This document shows, piece by piece, positions 34,203-45,248 of a DNA stretch of 64,000 bases (its first letter is position 1; each line of letters starts with the position of its first letter). The translations under genes were made by a program, and so were the position numbers. The notes under the pieces were generated by a model. That model saw nothing but the letters and a program-made list of their open reading frames with translations. It made no database searches and was not told the DNA's origin. Source of the stretch: Wyeomyia smithii (taxonomy: Eukaryota; Arthropoda; Insecta; Diptera; Culicidae); assembly GCF_029784165.1 (NCBI RefSeq), contig NC_073696.1, positions 175,698,912 to 175,762,911 of the forward strand. Reading direction: 5' to 3'.

Positions 34203-34353
34203 TATCTTCTAAGCAACCAAGAGGGGCACCATAAATGTAGAGTTAATTTGCATTAATAATCATGAAAAATAAAATAAGGAATAAAAAGAGAGCTATCATG
34301 ACTAAAGAACTATCTATTCTAGGTTAATATCCGATGTAAACTAAAAAGCTACA

Positions 34354-34897
34354 GAAAGCAAAGTCTTGGTGCTACATTCCCATTTGGAACTTGACCTTCT
34401 GTTTATCATACACAGACTTCGCAGCCGACTGTTTAATGTACAGGACAACTGCGGAGCTAGCGCTACGCAATGGAATATAGAACGGTACGGAGATGGTTTA
34501 AGTCTTAGGTTTAAAGGGCTCTTATTTTGTCAACATTGATAACGTAGAAGTCCAAGCACAATGTCCAAAAATCAATGTCCGATACATTTTTTCAAGAATT
34601 TTCCTCAAGTTATGGCAGTTTACGGCTGAAAAAGCCTTACTGTGGCAATCAATAATGGGGAATACAATTTCAAATGCTACTTGCTTGTTATTGGAGATCT
34701 ACGTCACAACCCAAAAGCACGTGGTTTTTGCCCATTTTTCACTATTAATACAGGCATGAGTCTTCTTTTTCCTCACTTAGGTATACCTAATTAAGAGCTA
34801 CGATCCTACTGACACTAACAGTCTCTCCCGAGACGAGACTCGAAGCTACGACGACTGTCTTGTTAGGCCAGCATCGTACCTCGAGACCAACTGGAAA
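34354..34897 (-). mobile_element. Feilai-like SINE copy 2, split by an insertion
   Basis: The 3' half lies at 34354-34467 and the 5' half, with box B, at 34797-34897, both on the minus strand. They are separated by a 329 bp insert (34468-34796) bounded by GCTACG on both sides. Joined, the two halves match copies 1, 3 and 4. Confidence 0.85.
34468..34796. mobile_element. 329 bp unclassified insert in SINE copy 2
   Basis: It interrupts the SINE with a 6 bp direct repeat GCTACG (34462-34467, 34797-34802). No terminal inverted repeat, poly(A) or coding was seen. Confidence 0.55.
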
Positions 34898-35900
34898 GTT
34901 ACATTCAGTATTAAAATTTGAATTGTAGCGTAGCGTAAGCACGATATATTTTGTAGATTGCAGACTGTTGACTATCACTTCCACTCAGATTGCTTAAGGA
35001 ACAGTGTTTGGGAGTAATATTTGAATCTTCATGTTACCACAATATATCTATCTAATGGTAGCAGTGGTCATAAGATCCTACCGGAACATTTGAATCAATC
35101 TAAGCTGAAGTAGGCCTGACAGTCATCATTGCTGGTCACGCCCTTCTTTTTCGTAGATTGGGAATATTAGAAAGGCTATTGATGATGCAATATTATTAGG
35201 TACAATACGTACCTAATAGTACTACGGAATTGGCGGATATTGAAGGATTAGATAGGATTCGCATAAATCAAGCGATTGTTGAGTATATTTAGTGTAATCC
35301 AAGTTGCACCACGAGGAGGCGGACTCTTGCAACCATAAGTATAAAAATTAGAATTATATCGAATTTAATTTATTTTCGTCTGAAATGCATTCGAAAAGAA
35401 ACACGAGTTAATTGATTCATTTTGTCACTCAGTCTACAAAAAAAAATACAAATGCTTATGCAAACAACGTCTAATTTTGATTGGCATCCAGATGTCTTTT
35501 TGCTACCCTATTCGGCACCTTAACAGTTACCCATTAGCTGGAATGAACGTTGTTTATGTTCATTCCTAATTTCCCATATCCGCAGCTCGCCGTGCGCCGG
35601 CACGCATCCACATAAATATGAGAACTTGCGACTGTGTTCGTGAAGGCGTCGTTCAGTTACCGAACATAATCCTCGGTATGCTTGAGTTAGGTCCATTTTT
35701 CGAGCGTTCCAAACCAAACCTATGCTCTGTGTTTGTATCTATGCAAGCCGCCATAACAAAACTCCACCGTGTTTTTATCAATTATGTTTTGCTCAGCTTT
35801 TCTCCTGTCGTGTCGCCGTCGGTCGTACCGACCTGCTGCTGTTCGGGATGCGGTTGTTCGGCTACTTACTGCATTCGGCTCAGTTCCAAACGAACGAGGA
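34898..35900. other. Spacer and probable upstream region of the 35925 promoter
   Basis: No coding. GC content rises from about 35580 onward. Extra Inr-like TCAGTT/TCAGTTCC motifs occur near 35653 and 35879, upstream of the main one. Confidence 0.45.
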
Positions 35901-35922
35901 TCTATACTTTCACTCGGCCAGT

Positions 35923-35957
35923 TCAGTTGAGTTCTGTCTTCCGCGTCGGGTGGATGT
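35923..35957 (+). promoter_or_regulatory. Core promoter: Inr plus DPE
   Basis: TCAGTT fits the arthropod initiator TCAKTY with the start A at 35925. GGATGT lies exactly at +28 to +33 (35952-35957) and fits the downstream promoter element RGWYVT at every position. There is no TATA box, as is usual for DPE promoters. The exact Inr-DPE spacing makes this the strongest host signal in the window. Confidence 0.65.
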
Positions 35958-36934
35958 TAGCAGTTTTGTGGTCGGCTCTTACAGCTCAGGTTCATCTTTA
36001 TTTGATTTCCTGTTGAAGAGGAGTGAGAAAATTATATCCTGATGGATATTGTTGTGCGTTGACATCGTGCATTCCAACGATGTAGAGTGGAATGAGTTTG
36101 ATTGGGGTTTGTGTCTGTTTGAAACTCCGCGGGGAAAGTGTTTGTTGTAGGAGTTGAAGCAAATTTTCAATTATTTTGGTTGAATTCAACGTGGTGATAA
36201 TTATAATTGTCCAGTTGGTTAAAGATTCAATACAAGTGGAAACAGAAGAAATAGGTTTTTGGCGCGTTTGCGCGCAGTCCTCTACCATTCCGCCATTGGA
36301 CGTACCGTGAATGGTTGGTTGTGATCGATAGCAGCGCCCACCGCCGGAAGGAGAGTGGCGAAAAGTTGGATGAAAAGCGTGTCATGTACACAAAGCAGTA
36401 CTTGCTGGGTTAAGAAGAACGGATGCATTGCCCTTTCATCGGCACTGTGGATCAAGAAGCAACTGAAGAAACGTAATATACCGGTTCAAGCAGAAATCCT
36501 TTTTAGGAAATGCGGTGGTATGAAGTTATGCTGAAAAGGAGAGTGCTTGCTGTAAGCGAGGAAGAGTTGAATGAAAAATAAGTCCACGGAGAAATGGCTA
36601 AACGTGTGTAGTGTAACATAACAGAAAAGAAAGCACTGCATGAAATATTAACGAAGCTCGAGAATAGAAGAGCAGAGTGGAAGTAGGCAAATTAAAGCCT
36701 TACTGGAGTTTGTTGTGTTTTTGAAGCCAAAAAGGAGACGGTTGTCGATACGCTACATTAGAAGCAGTATTTACTCATACTACTGCAGAGTAACGACCTT
36801 TAACAGTTGAACAAGGAATACTTTTGTACGCTGGAGGTATTCCCGTTGAAAGTGTGTTCATTCTTATGCTGCGATAAGAGTGAATGTTATAAATAATCTA
36901 TTGAGGGACTTGAGGTGGATTATTTCTTGCATAG
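35925..36934 (+). other. Candidate non-coding first exon of a host gene
   Basis: From the predicted start site a purine-rich, repeat-free leader of 1010 bases runs to CATAG|GTAAGTTT, a near-perfect splice donor at 36934/36935. Many short upstream ATG frames and stops exclude a long coding frame, so this would be a 5' UTR exon. Long leaders and giant first introns are typical of developmental regulator genes in Aedes-size genomes. No downstream exon was recognised in this window, so the gene cannot be named. Confidence 0.45.
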
Positions 36935-37374
36935 GTAAGTTTCGCTGATGTAGATTTTTGTAAAGGCAGTTCAGAGAGTTTCTGCGATTCATAGTATTGT
37001 GTTATTATCATGGTGTGTTAAATAGATGATCGATTTTTAGCAAATTGAAAATAATTTACGAGAGCTGCAAATTTGTTAAAATAGCGGACTGATTAACAGT
37101 AATCACGCTTATTAATTTTGTAACTAATCAGTTAGCTGCGCATAACATTTCAAGTATAGAACTCTTTTGCATTATTATATAGTCATACCTCGATATAAGG
37201 CAACCTCGATATAACGTAACTCGATATAACGTAACTTTTACCTCCATATAACGTAACATTTTAAAATGTATTGAAATTGGAAATAAATCATACAGCAACT
37301 GTTTTTGGGCTATAAATTGCTTCAAAAAAATTTTTGTAGTAAATTTTTAAACCAATGAAAACAATGCGAAAATT

Positions 37375-37829
37375 GTCCAAAATGTGCATAAGGAAGGTTT
37401 AAGAATACTAATAGGGGAAAAGAAATAGGTTTTCACGCATCCTTCAGTAACAATTGACAGTCTTGCGTCAATTAAAAAAACTTTTGTTTCCTGCTTGTTG
37501 AAATTTTCTCTAAATGGGCATGAGAAAGGTTTAAATTACCGATAGGTGATGGGAAATAGGTTTCGTGCATCTGTGAGTAACCACCAACAGTCTTGTATCG
37601 GTTAAAAACAATTTTTTTGCTTGTTGAAAATTGTCCTAAATGGGCCTAAGAATGGTTTAAAAATACTGATAGGTGATGGGAAATAGCTTTTCACGTATCT
37701 CTGAGTGACCTCTTGTATCAATTGAAAAATTTATTTTTGTTTTGCTGCTGAAAATATTTCTAAATGGGCATAAGAAAAATTTAAAAATACTGATAGGTTA
37801 TGGAAAATAGGATTTCGCACATTTTTGAG
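37375..37829. repeat. Internal tandem array of the pogo-like element, ~120-132 bp unit
   Basis: Landmark AAATGGGCATAAGAAAGG recurs near 37380, 37512, 37640 and 37760, each followed by TACTGATAGGTGATGGGAAATAGG and TGAGTAACC. One unit also occurs in the relative element near 41080, so the unit belongs to the element family. Confidence 0.75.
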
Positions 37830-40155
37830 TTTTTTTTTTTTTTTTTTTTTTTTTGTTAGGGAATTAGAATTACGTTGTCCATTGATGTGAACTTTTGTAA
37901 TATATATCCCAGTCAATTGCTACACGTGTCCCCTTGCAAAATACAATGACCACTATTGTTGAGTGATCAGGTACCTGCACCGACACGCTCCCAGTCAGGT
38001 GAAATATGGTTTATGAAGCCAATCACCTTCCCAGGATTCAAAGACCAAATCTCTTTGGGCTGTAAACAGCCACTGTCAAGAAACCTTGATCTGCGTTTAA
38101 ATAATGCACCACAACTGCACAGCAGATGTTCCGATGTCTCGCTTTCCATATTACAAAAGCGAAAGATAACATCCTGAACCCGACCAATGTTCTTTAAATG
38201 ATATCTACTCGGACAGTGCACCGTTACTAGGCCGACGTATGTACAAAGAGCTCTTTTGTTGAGCTCTAGGTGCTTTTTCGAATGATTCTCGTTTGGTGTG
38301 ATAAATCTTTTAGATTGGGAACACTTTTTGACATCAAACCAATTGGTTATCACCTTTTGTTCCTCCCAGCGTTTAAGCTCCATTTTCACTGCACAGTTTG
38401 ATATACCGCAGAAAGGTTCTGGGCCGATAAACTGTGAGTTAGATCCTTGTTTTGCAAGTTCGTCTGCCTTTTCATTCCCACCAATGCCACAATGTCCTGG
38501 AACCCAATACAAATTTACTGAGTTTGTTTGACATAGCTGTCGCAATGTTAGAATACATTCCCAGACAATCTTGGATGTACATTTATAAGCATCAAGTGCT
38601 TTCAGTGCTGCTTGACTGTCAGAGAAAATACAAATATTTTCATGTGTGTATTTCCTAGTCAGACATTCATTCGCACATTCAAGGATTGCAAAAATCTCTG
38701 CTTGAAACACTGTTGGCCAGTGTCCCACTGCCACTGAAATATTAATTCCAGGGCCGAAGATTCCTGCACCAGTTTTGGTACCTATTTTTGAGCCATCTGT
38801 GAAAAATATCGTTGAACCGGGACGGACATCAGGAACTCCGACTTCCCAGTTTGCACGCGACGTTTCACATACCTTGTAGGGAATATCATGGTTATCCTGA
38901 GGTGCCATCCAGTCTCCATTCATACTCATCACTGGCCCTCTTTTGAAAAAGTCCAGTATTGTCAGGTGACCCACAAGATCACCTGACAAGATAGTTTTTG
39001 TTCTTTTTAGCTTCAAGGCACTCTTTTCTGCTTCTAGCTGCACGTATTCGTACAACGGCAGCAGATGAGAATTGCATCAAGAGCTTTTGACGGGGTGCTT
39101 TTCATTGCTCCTGTTATAGCAATGCACGCAAGTCGTTGAACTTTATCTAGCTTTGTTCTAGCGGTGGACTTTTTGGTTTTTGGCCACCACACTAACGCAG
39201 CGTAGGTCAGTTTTGGACGTATAATAGATGTGAATATCCACATCACCATTTTCGGTCTCAAGCCCCACTTTCTCCCAACGGTTTTGGAGCACAACCATAA
39301 TGCACTGACCGCCCTGTTGATTGCATAGTCAAGATGTGCATTCCAGTTTAGCTTGGCATCAAGGATAACTCCTAAGTATTTAACCTGTTCACTGAATGGA
39401 ATTTCTACTCCTCCAAGCTTGAGAGTTTTTAGATTGAATTTCCTCTTTCTAATGAAAGGTACGATTACAGCTTTTGTCGGATTAATGCTGAGACCCTCCT
39501 TTATACACCAAGACTGGGTATACTCCAGAGCCTCCTGCATTCTTTCCGAAACTATGTTGTCAAACTTTCCTCTTACCAAGATGACTATGTCATCTGCAAA
39601 GCCCACAACTTTGAAACCTTTTTCTTCTAAGCTTTTGAGAAGATCGTCCACCACCAAAGACCACATAAGTGGCGAAAGAACACCTCCTTGCGGACATCCT
39701 TTCGTTGCCCTTACCGTAATAGACGAACCTCCCAACTCAGAAGTGATTTCTCTTTTTGCAAGCATGGTATGAATCCAGTTAACAATGCTCGTGTGAAATT
39801 CTTTATTCTTCATTGCACTAGACATTGAAGAATAGGACGCATTATCAAAAGCACCTTCAATATCCAAGAAAGAGCACAGAGCAATTTCTTTAGCTGAAAG
39901 TGACTTTTCAATTTTCATGACCAGCGTATGAAGCGCTGTTATAGTGGATTTTCCAGTTTGATAGGCAAACTGGAACTTTGAAAGCGGTTTTGTTTGCATG
40001 TAAGATGTATGAATGAAATCATTCAGCACTATTTCCATTGTCTTCAACAAAACCGAAGAAAGACTAATGGGTCTGAATGATTTAGGATGCGTCTTATCAC
40101 GCTTCCCAGTTTTAGGTATAAAGATTACTCTTACTACCCTCCATTTTGATGGAAT
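37830..40155 (-). mobile_element. LOA/Lian-like LINE, 5'-truncated, inserted in the pogo-like element
   Basis: The poly(A), seen as a T-run from 37830, marks its 3' end; the truncated 5' end is at 40155. ATTTTTGAG is duplicated on both sides (37821-37829, 40156-40164), and joining the flanks restores one tandem unit of the host array. The coding region is open from the truncation point onward apart from one frameshift, so this copy is much younger than 16935-21690. Confidence 0.92.
37967..40155 (-). pseudogene. LOA-like ORF2 (RT, RNase H, zinc knuckle) with one frameshift
   Basis: RT landmarks in order: IPKTGK and FRPISL at the truncated start, FAYQTGKSTITALHTL, FLDIEGAFDNASY (catalytic Asp), GCPQGGVLSPLMWSLVVDDL, VVGFADDIVILV, VKYLGVILDAKLNWNAHL. 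A single-base loss near 39065 shifts the frame after SKALDAIL. The next frame continues LLPLYEYVQLEAE into RNase H with FFTDGSKIG, AEIFAILE, FSDSQAAL and YWVPGHCGIGGNEKADELA, covering all four acids. A C-terminal CCHC-type knuckle, RFCNMESETSEHLLC, follows. Endonuclease and ORF1 are lost by truncation, so it cannot move autonomously. Confidence 0.9.
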
Positions 40156-40822
40156 ATTTTTGAGTAACCATTAACATTCTTGCATAAATTTAAAAAAAAA
40201 ATGTTTTTTGCTTCGATATAACGGAACTCGATATAACGTAACGAAAATAAAAATAAAGTTGCCTTTCATCGAGGTATGACTGTAGTGATTTTTACTACAA
40301 AAAGCCATTTTGGATACAGTAATAGGGCAAAATGTAATTTTTCGAAAACGCAGTTTAAAAATTGAAATAGATTAAATAATAAAATTTCTTAACAGATTTT
40401 AGATATATGTTTTGAAACGTCCATGTTTTTGTATACATGATGTTTCTAGTTCGAAAAATGTAAAAAACATACAAAAACATTAACTTGCTCAAAAACCACA
40501 AATATAATATGTGGTTATGAAAGTCAACAAGAAACCCACCACGATAAGAAAATATTAGGTAAAGCTTCATTTAGGGTTTTTAGAAAAAAAAGGTAAATCT
40601 GATGTTTTTGATTTTTTATTTTTTATCTGATATATTTCGATTTTTGGTTATTTTGATAATTTTGATTCCTACAAGTGGGACAATATGTTTGAAAATTTTG
40701 AATATTACTTAGAAAAGTGCAAATTTTAGGTCGTTATTCGCATTTTTACGAATGATTGTAAAAATTCGCATTTTGACGAATGATTGTAAAAATTTTGCGA
40801 CTAAAAAAAATATATTAGAACA

Positions 40823-41229
40823 CAGTTATACCTCGATGTATGGCAACCTCGATATAAGGCAACCTCGATGTAATGTATCTCGATATAACGTAACTTTCAC
40901 CTCAACAGAACGTAACTTTTTTGAATATCTTAAAATTAAAGAACGACATTTATTTTTGGGGTGTACAATGTTCCGAATAAATGTTTTTAGTTAGTTTTAA
41001 AACCAAAAAGTACCGTTAAAGGGGGTAAAATTGACATTTGTTTTTTGTCAATGTTTGTCTACGTAAATTGTCTTAAAGGGGCATAAGACAGGTTTATATA
41101 TACTACCAGGTGAAGGAAAATGAGTTTTTGCGCACCTTTGAGTAACCATCAAGAATTTTGCATCGTTGAAAAACTATTTTTTTCGTGCTTCGATAAAACG
41201 TAACGAAAACAAAAGTTGCCTCATATCGA
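40823..41229. mobile_element. Degenerate relative of the pogo-like element
   Basis: Begins CAGTTATACCTCGATGTATG, has CTCGATATAACGTAAC blocks and one copy of the tandem unit, and ends near GTTGCCTCATATCGA with its outer terminus damaged. Confidence 0.65.
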
Positions 41230-41319
41230 CTACCTTAGAAAACAGTTCAAAATCACGAAAAATGTGTTTTCAGTTTTTTGAAAAGTTTATGTACAGAAAC
41301 ACCAGTACCTAACCCATGA

Positions 41320-41640
41320 ACTAGTAGTGAAATTTGTGTTTCATTTGTGTGGGAGCTCTTCGTCACAGAGGGGTGTTGAACCACTATTTCTTGCTCTCAA
41401 AAATTGCCGCATGTCAAATTTGGTTCTATTTGCTTGCTTAGTTCTCGAGTTATGCAGAAGTTTGTGTTATGTTCGTATGGGAGCCCTCCCCTCAAAAAGA
41501 GGTAGGGGTCTCGTACTATCTTAATCACCTTTTCCGGCCCCAAAAACTCTTACATACAAATTTTCACGCCGATCGGCTCAGTAGTTTCCTCATCTATAAG
41601 GATCAGGCAGACAGACAAAACTGCTTTTTATAGGATTAGA
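41320..41640 (+). repeat. Short satellite array with shared terminal module, copy 2
   Basis: About one and a half ~140 bp units (TTTGTGTTTCATTTGTGTGGGAG ... GGTGTTGAACCAC) run into the terminal module with CGCCGATCGGCTCAGTAG, GGCAGACAGACAAAACTGC and AGGATTAGAT. It is the same family as 57180-58683. Confidence 0.7.
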
Positions 41641-42195
41641 TTGCTTGTAGTCATTTAAATGACTAATTTTACGTATTATTGGTTTAACATCTTCAGTCGC
41701 AAAAAGTAATAATGAAAATTTTCCCGATTTTTTCATTTTCTCTATTTCATCACCCCAAATAGCATCAGGGGGGTGAAAAAAATCGGGTGATCACTGTACT
41801 TGAAATTATAAGAATAGTCTTGGGAAAAAACCAGCAGAGAGAACCAGCAATTATTTCTTAAAGCTTAAATTTCTACTATACTAATGAAGCTTAATAATTC
41901 CAATGGCCATTCCAAATTATTAAACTTATATTTATCATCGTTTCAAAAGTATCTGTTTTAGAGAAATTTCGAAATTTTAGTTTTCGTTCAATTATTTCCA
42001 AAAGTACATCCTATCCTTAAGTTATTCGTGATTGTCCAGCTACAACCACAGATTGATGAAAATATGTGATCAATACCGCATAATTTACTCTGTGGCAGAA
42101 GGACCAAAATAGGAGTGAAATGGATAACCTGACTCAAATGGCAAACCTTTCCTTTTATTTTATTAACATGTATTCGATTTGCATTGTCTGTATCA
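41641..42195. other. No recognised gene
   Basis: AT-rich spacer with no recognised coding or repeat. Confidence 0.5.
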
Positions 42196-42401
42196 ATCTC
42201 CCAGATGGTCTCGAGGTACGATGCTGGCCCAACAAGCCAGTCGTCGTAGGTTCGAGTCTCGGCTCGCGAGAGACTGGTAGCAGGATTGTAGCGCTAGCCC
42301 CGCAATTGTCCTGTACACTAAACAGCCGGCTGCGAAGTCTGTGTATAAATAAACAGAAGGTCAAGTTCTGAATCGGAATGTAGCACCAAGGCTTTGCTCT
42401 G
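42196..42401 (+). mobile_element. Feilai-like SINE copy 3
   Basis: Box A region TGGTCTCGAGGTACGATGC, box B GGTTCGAGTCTCGGC, body CGCAATTGTCCTGTACAC, 3' end GTAGCACCAAGGCTTTGCT. It is near full length and lacks 12-13 bp after box B compared with copies 1 and 4 (GTTAGTGTC is missing). Confidence 0.85.
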
Positions 42402-42834
42402 AAGTGGATAGGTTTACAGAATTATGTTTTTTTCTTTTTGATTTCAACATACTTCATTAATCTAATCATTTGTTTACTTCTGGGGGTAATTTATGTCCTA
42501 ATTCCACACCGAAATGAGCCAATTCTCAAATATTTTCAAAAAAAACACTCAAATATGATATATGTGAACAATGGATGTAGATCTGTGCGCCGATTATATC
42601 ATCGGCGGCAAAGGCGTAGTAAATATTTTGCTTCGACGAATACCGACGACGTGACGTCATTACTTTCAATCGGCGGCGGCGGTGTGTAAAAAATGCTTCA
42701 ATTTTTCGATATAATGTCCACTTAGAGTCCTTCAAAAGTGGCGAATGGAACATGAAAAAGTGACTATTGTTTGATAAAAAATAGAATCCTTTAAAATTTA
42801 GAAGCCAGTTTTGTAGTGCTGCGCGTCAAATCTT

Positions 42835-43325
42835 TTAGAATAGTCGTCTTTTAAATTCCAGCTCTACCTCTACATTTTCAACCGAGGAGACAGGAAATAG
42901 CCGACTGGGGTTAAACCTGATGAATACGGAGGTTGGGTATCGTAACCAAAATGAGCGAAAGCGTTCTCTTGGTGAAAAAGCACTTTTTTCTTCATCATAT
43001 GCGGCCATTTGCTTTAACGCACAATCGATCCAATAGTGTGCAATAATATTGCTTATGGATTGTTTCACCACGCTCAAGGTATATGACGAATATTATGCTT
43101 CGTGAATCATAAAAATACTAGCCAACATTTTACCGATTGATTGTAAGGTTTTTGTGCGCTCGGACGATTCTTACCAGGTACCTGCTGACTGCCAATCAGA
43201 CTCAGGAATGTAGTGATTGATCCATGTTTCTCCCATGTCATAAATCGCCGCAACAATTTCTTTTTACTATGCCAGACTTTCAGTCGAAAGTCTGATGCGT
43301 TGGTCTTTTTGATCAATTGTTGAGA
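42835..43325 (-). pseudogene. mariner DD34D-type transposase fragment
   Basis: Reading leftward in shifting frames: LLRRFMT, GETWINHYIPES (first catalytic acid region), a SIGKMLASIF stretch, SVVKQSISNIIAHYWID, KKVLFHQENA (the HQDNA box, with Asp changed to Glu), and QPPYSSGLTPVGYFLSPRLK (the PYSPDLAPxDYFLFP box). These boxes define mauritiana-type mariners. Stops, frameshifts and altered catalytic residues make it dead. No TIRs were found at the borders. Confidence 0.7.
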
Positions 43326-43399
43326 AACGCGGCATCCATTGCACGCACAGTGTCTTCTCGTGTAAATATCATGAATGATATGACCAGCGCTTCCTTTGG

Positions 43400-44080
43400 A
43401 GTGCCTCAGGTCCTAAGGGAACATCAATAAATAACGTAGCTTTTTTAGGTTCTTTGAACCCCCACTTTATTAATTCTTGACTAATTTTGGATCTTGACCC
43501 GTTACAAGATTGGAAAATTTATCTATTCTAAGCGTTCGGAATTTAAAGACCTCTTGGTCTTCAGATGGTTCCCGTTAATCCGGATTTCCGGGGCCATGTT
43601 AAAAATCGTAAATCTGCTCCGGAAAGGCCATTTGGTGTGCCAATGAAAATCAACTCCTTTAGCGGTTTCATGAGTCTTGATACCAACGTTGTTCGGTTTC
43701 ATTGACAGTTGTACTAATTTGTCTCACCGAAACATGGTCCCGAAATCCGATTTTACAGGTACCAGAGGAGGTCCCAGGTTCCTATCGGTCCCGAATGCTG
43801 AAGATACACAAATTTTCAATGTTTTGAAGGGTTTCAAAACCAGTCAAGAATTGAAGAAGTTAGAAGCATTTCTTATGGGTGGGTACTCTGGTAGAAAAGT
43901 TTAGAGCTACTTCTTTCGACTGCCTCTCTCCTCCTGCTCATCAAAACAGTCTGATGATTGAAAATGGCTTATTCCCACCAGTTAGGAGCATTCTATGAGT
44001 TTTAGCGGGATGAAATGAGGTTAACCTTGTTTTTGTCGATATTCTATTCAAGATTGGTACAATCGGGCAACCCCGAAGAT
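43400..44080. other. Interspersed repeat material, class unknown
   Basis: Wording such as CCGGAAAGGCCATTTGG and CAATGAAAATCAACTCC resembles a repeat I associate with Aedes, but no ends are visible. The 75-codon frame at 43677 is not a recognised gene. Confidence 0.3.
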
Positions 44081-44084
44081 TTTT

Positions 44085-44690
44085 AATTGGCAACTCCATC
44101 TCCTAATTAAAGGATCTGGGAATTCTCCTTGATTCCAAACTTACCTTCAAGCAACATATATCGTTCACTGATCATTCAAAGCCTCTAGGCAACTGGAAGC
44201 GATTTGTCGCTTGACGCAGGACTTTAGAAATATTTAATGTTTAACGGCACTTTACTGCTTGCTTGTTCGGTCTTTGCTAGAATTTAGCTCTACTGTCTGG
44301 ATTCCTCACTACAACAACGCAATTCATCGCATCGAAAGCTTCCAGCGCCGGTTTGTGCGTTACGCACTTAGAATGCTCCCCTGGCGTCAGCCCATGCGCA
44401 ATACCCGATATGAGGACCGCTGCCAGCTTCTCCAGCTCGATACTCTGCAGCTTTGCCGAGAAACAGCACGCGCCATGGTCGGACGTTTTGACATTCCGGA
44501 TCGATTGCCCAGCCATTCTCCGCTTGATCAACCTAAACGCGCCATCTAGAAACCTGCGGAGGTCATCTGCGCTGCAACGTCCTTTCCGCCGCACTAACTA
44601 CAGTACTAACGGTGCCATCACTGGTATTCAGCGAGCTTTCAACCGAGTTTCATCGGCCTTCGATTTTCATCTATCGCACTGAGTTTTACG
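44085..44690 (+). pseudogene. Jockey-clade LINE, C-terminal RT remnant
   Basis: KDLGILLDSKLTFKQHI, then LLVRSLLEFSSTVWIPHYNN, then IESFQRRFVRYALRMLPW and YEDRCQLLQLDTLQLCRE are the thumb and C-terminal landmarks of Jockey-type ORF2. A stop near 44547 and shifts near 44540 separate the final RTNYSTNGAI and FNRVSSAFDFHLS part. No catalytic region remains. Confidence 0.75.
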
Positions 44691-44858
44691 TTCCAAATTT
44701 ATTTCTCTGTTTCGTAGGGTTTTATATTTATAGCAATTAGGACTAGTTATTCATTTTTGTTCGTAGTTGAAAATTAATGTTCGCGCAGCGAACAGGTTTT
44801 GAGCATCTCACACCGATTTACATCATCGCTGCAGGACAATGCTCTCTTCATTCACTAC

Positions 44859-44870
44859 GCCAACGTATAA
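44859..44870. repeat. Target duplication (left) of the I-clade LINE
   Basis: GCCAACGTATAA lies directly before the T-run and recurs at 50748-50759. Confidence 0.93.
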
Positions 44871-45248
44871 TTTTTTTTTTTTTTCTTCACATAACATTTA
44901 TTTGACACGGCACAAATACAATTTAATGTTTAACGGCGCCAATTATATCTGATGACTTAAAAACTAAAGCAAATTTTTTATCCTCGCTGCCGACTACGAG
45001 CTGAAATTAAGTCTAACTTAAAACTAGCATGGGATTTCCAATCAGTGTTTTGTTGTTCAATGGTCGTCTGATAATCGTCGAATGGCATGTATGGATTCGT
45101 TCTGCTGAGCCACGATGTCGTGAGTTGGGACAGAGGCTCGTAGTCCTTGGGTCCTGGTTCTATTGTGCGGGGTCTGGTTGCTGGTTTTGTGCCTAAGGTT
45201 CAAACGTGTTCTTGTCGTTTTGTTGGGTGTAGACGGAGGGGAACGGGA

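Larger units (their letters stand above)
37180..40282. mobile_element. pogo-like element interrupted by a LINE
   Basis: Ends TAGTCATACCTCGATATAAGG and, inverted, CAGTCATACCTCGATGAAAGG are flanked by TA (37178-37179, 40283-40284). Subterminal TCGATATAACGTAAC repeats lie at both ends. These are pogo/Tigger-type termini. Without the 2.3 kb LINE at 37830-40155 it would be roughly 770 bp, mainly an internal tandem array. A degenerate relative lies at 40823-41229. No transposase. Confidence 0.8.

Noticed and set aside
42570..42690. GGC-rich patches here and at 51820-51875 as a shared element
   Set aside because: Similarity is mostly simple GGC repeat; no borders or duplications visible.
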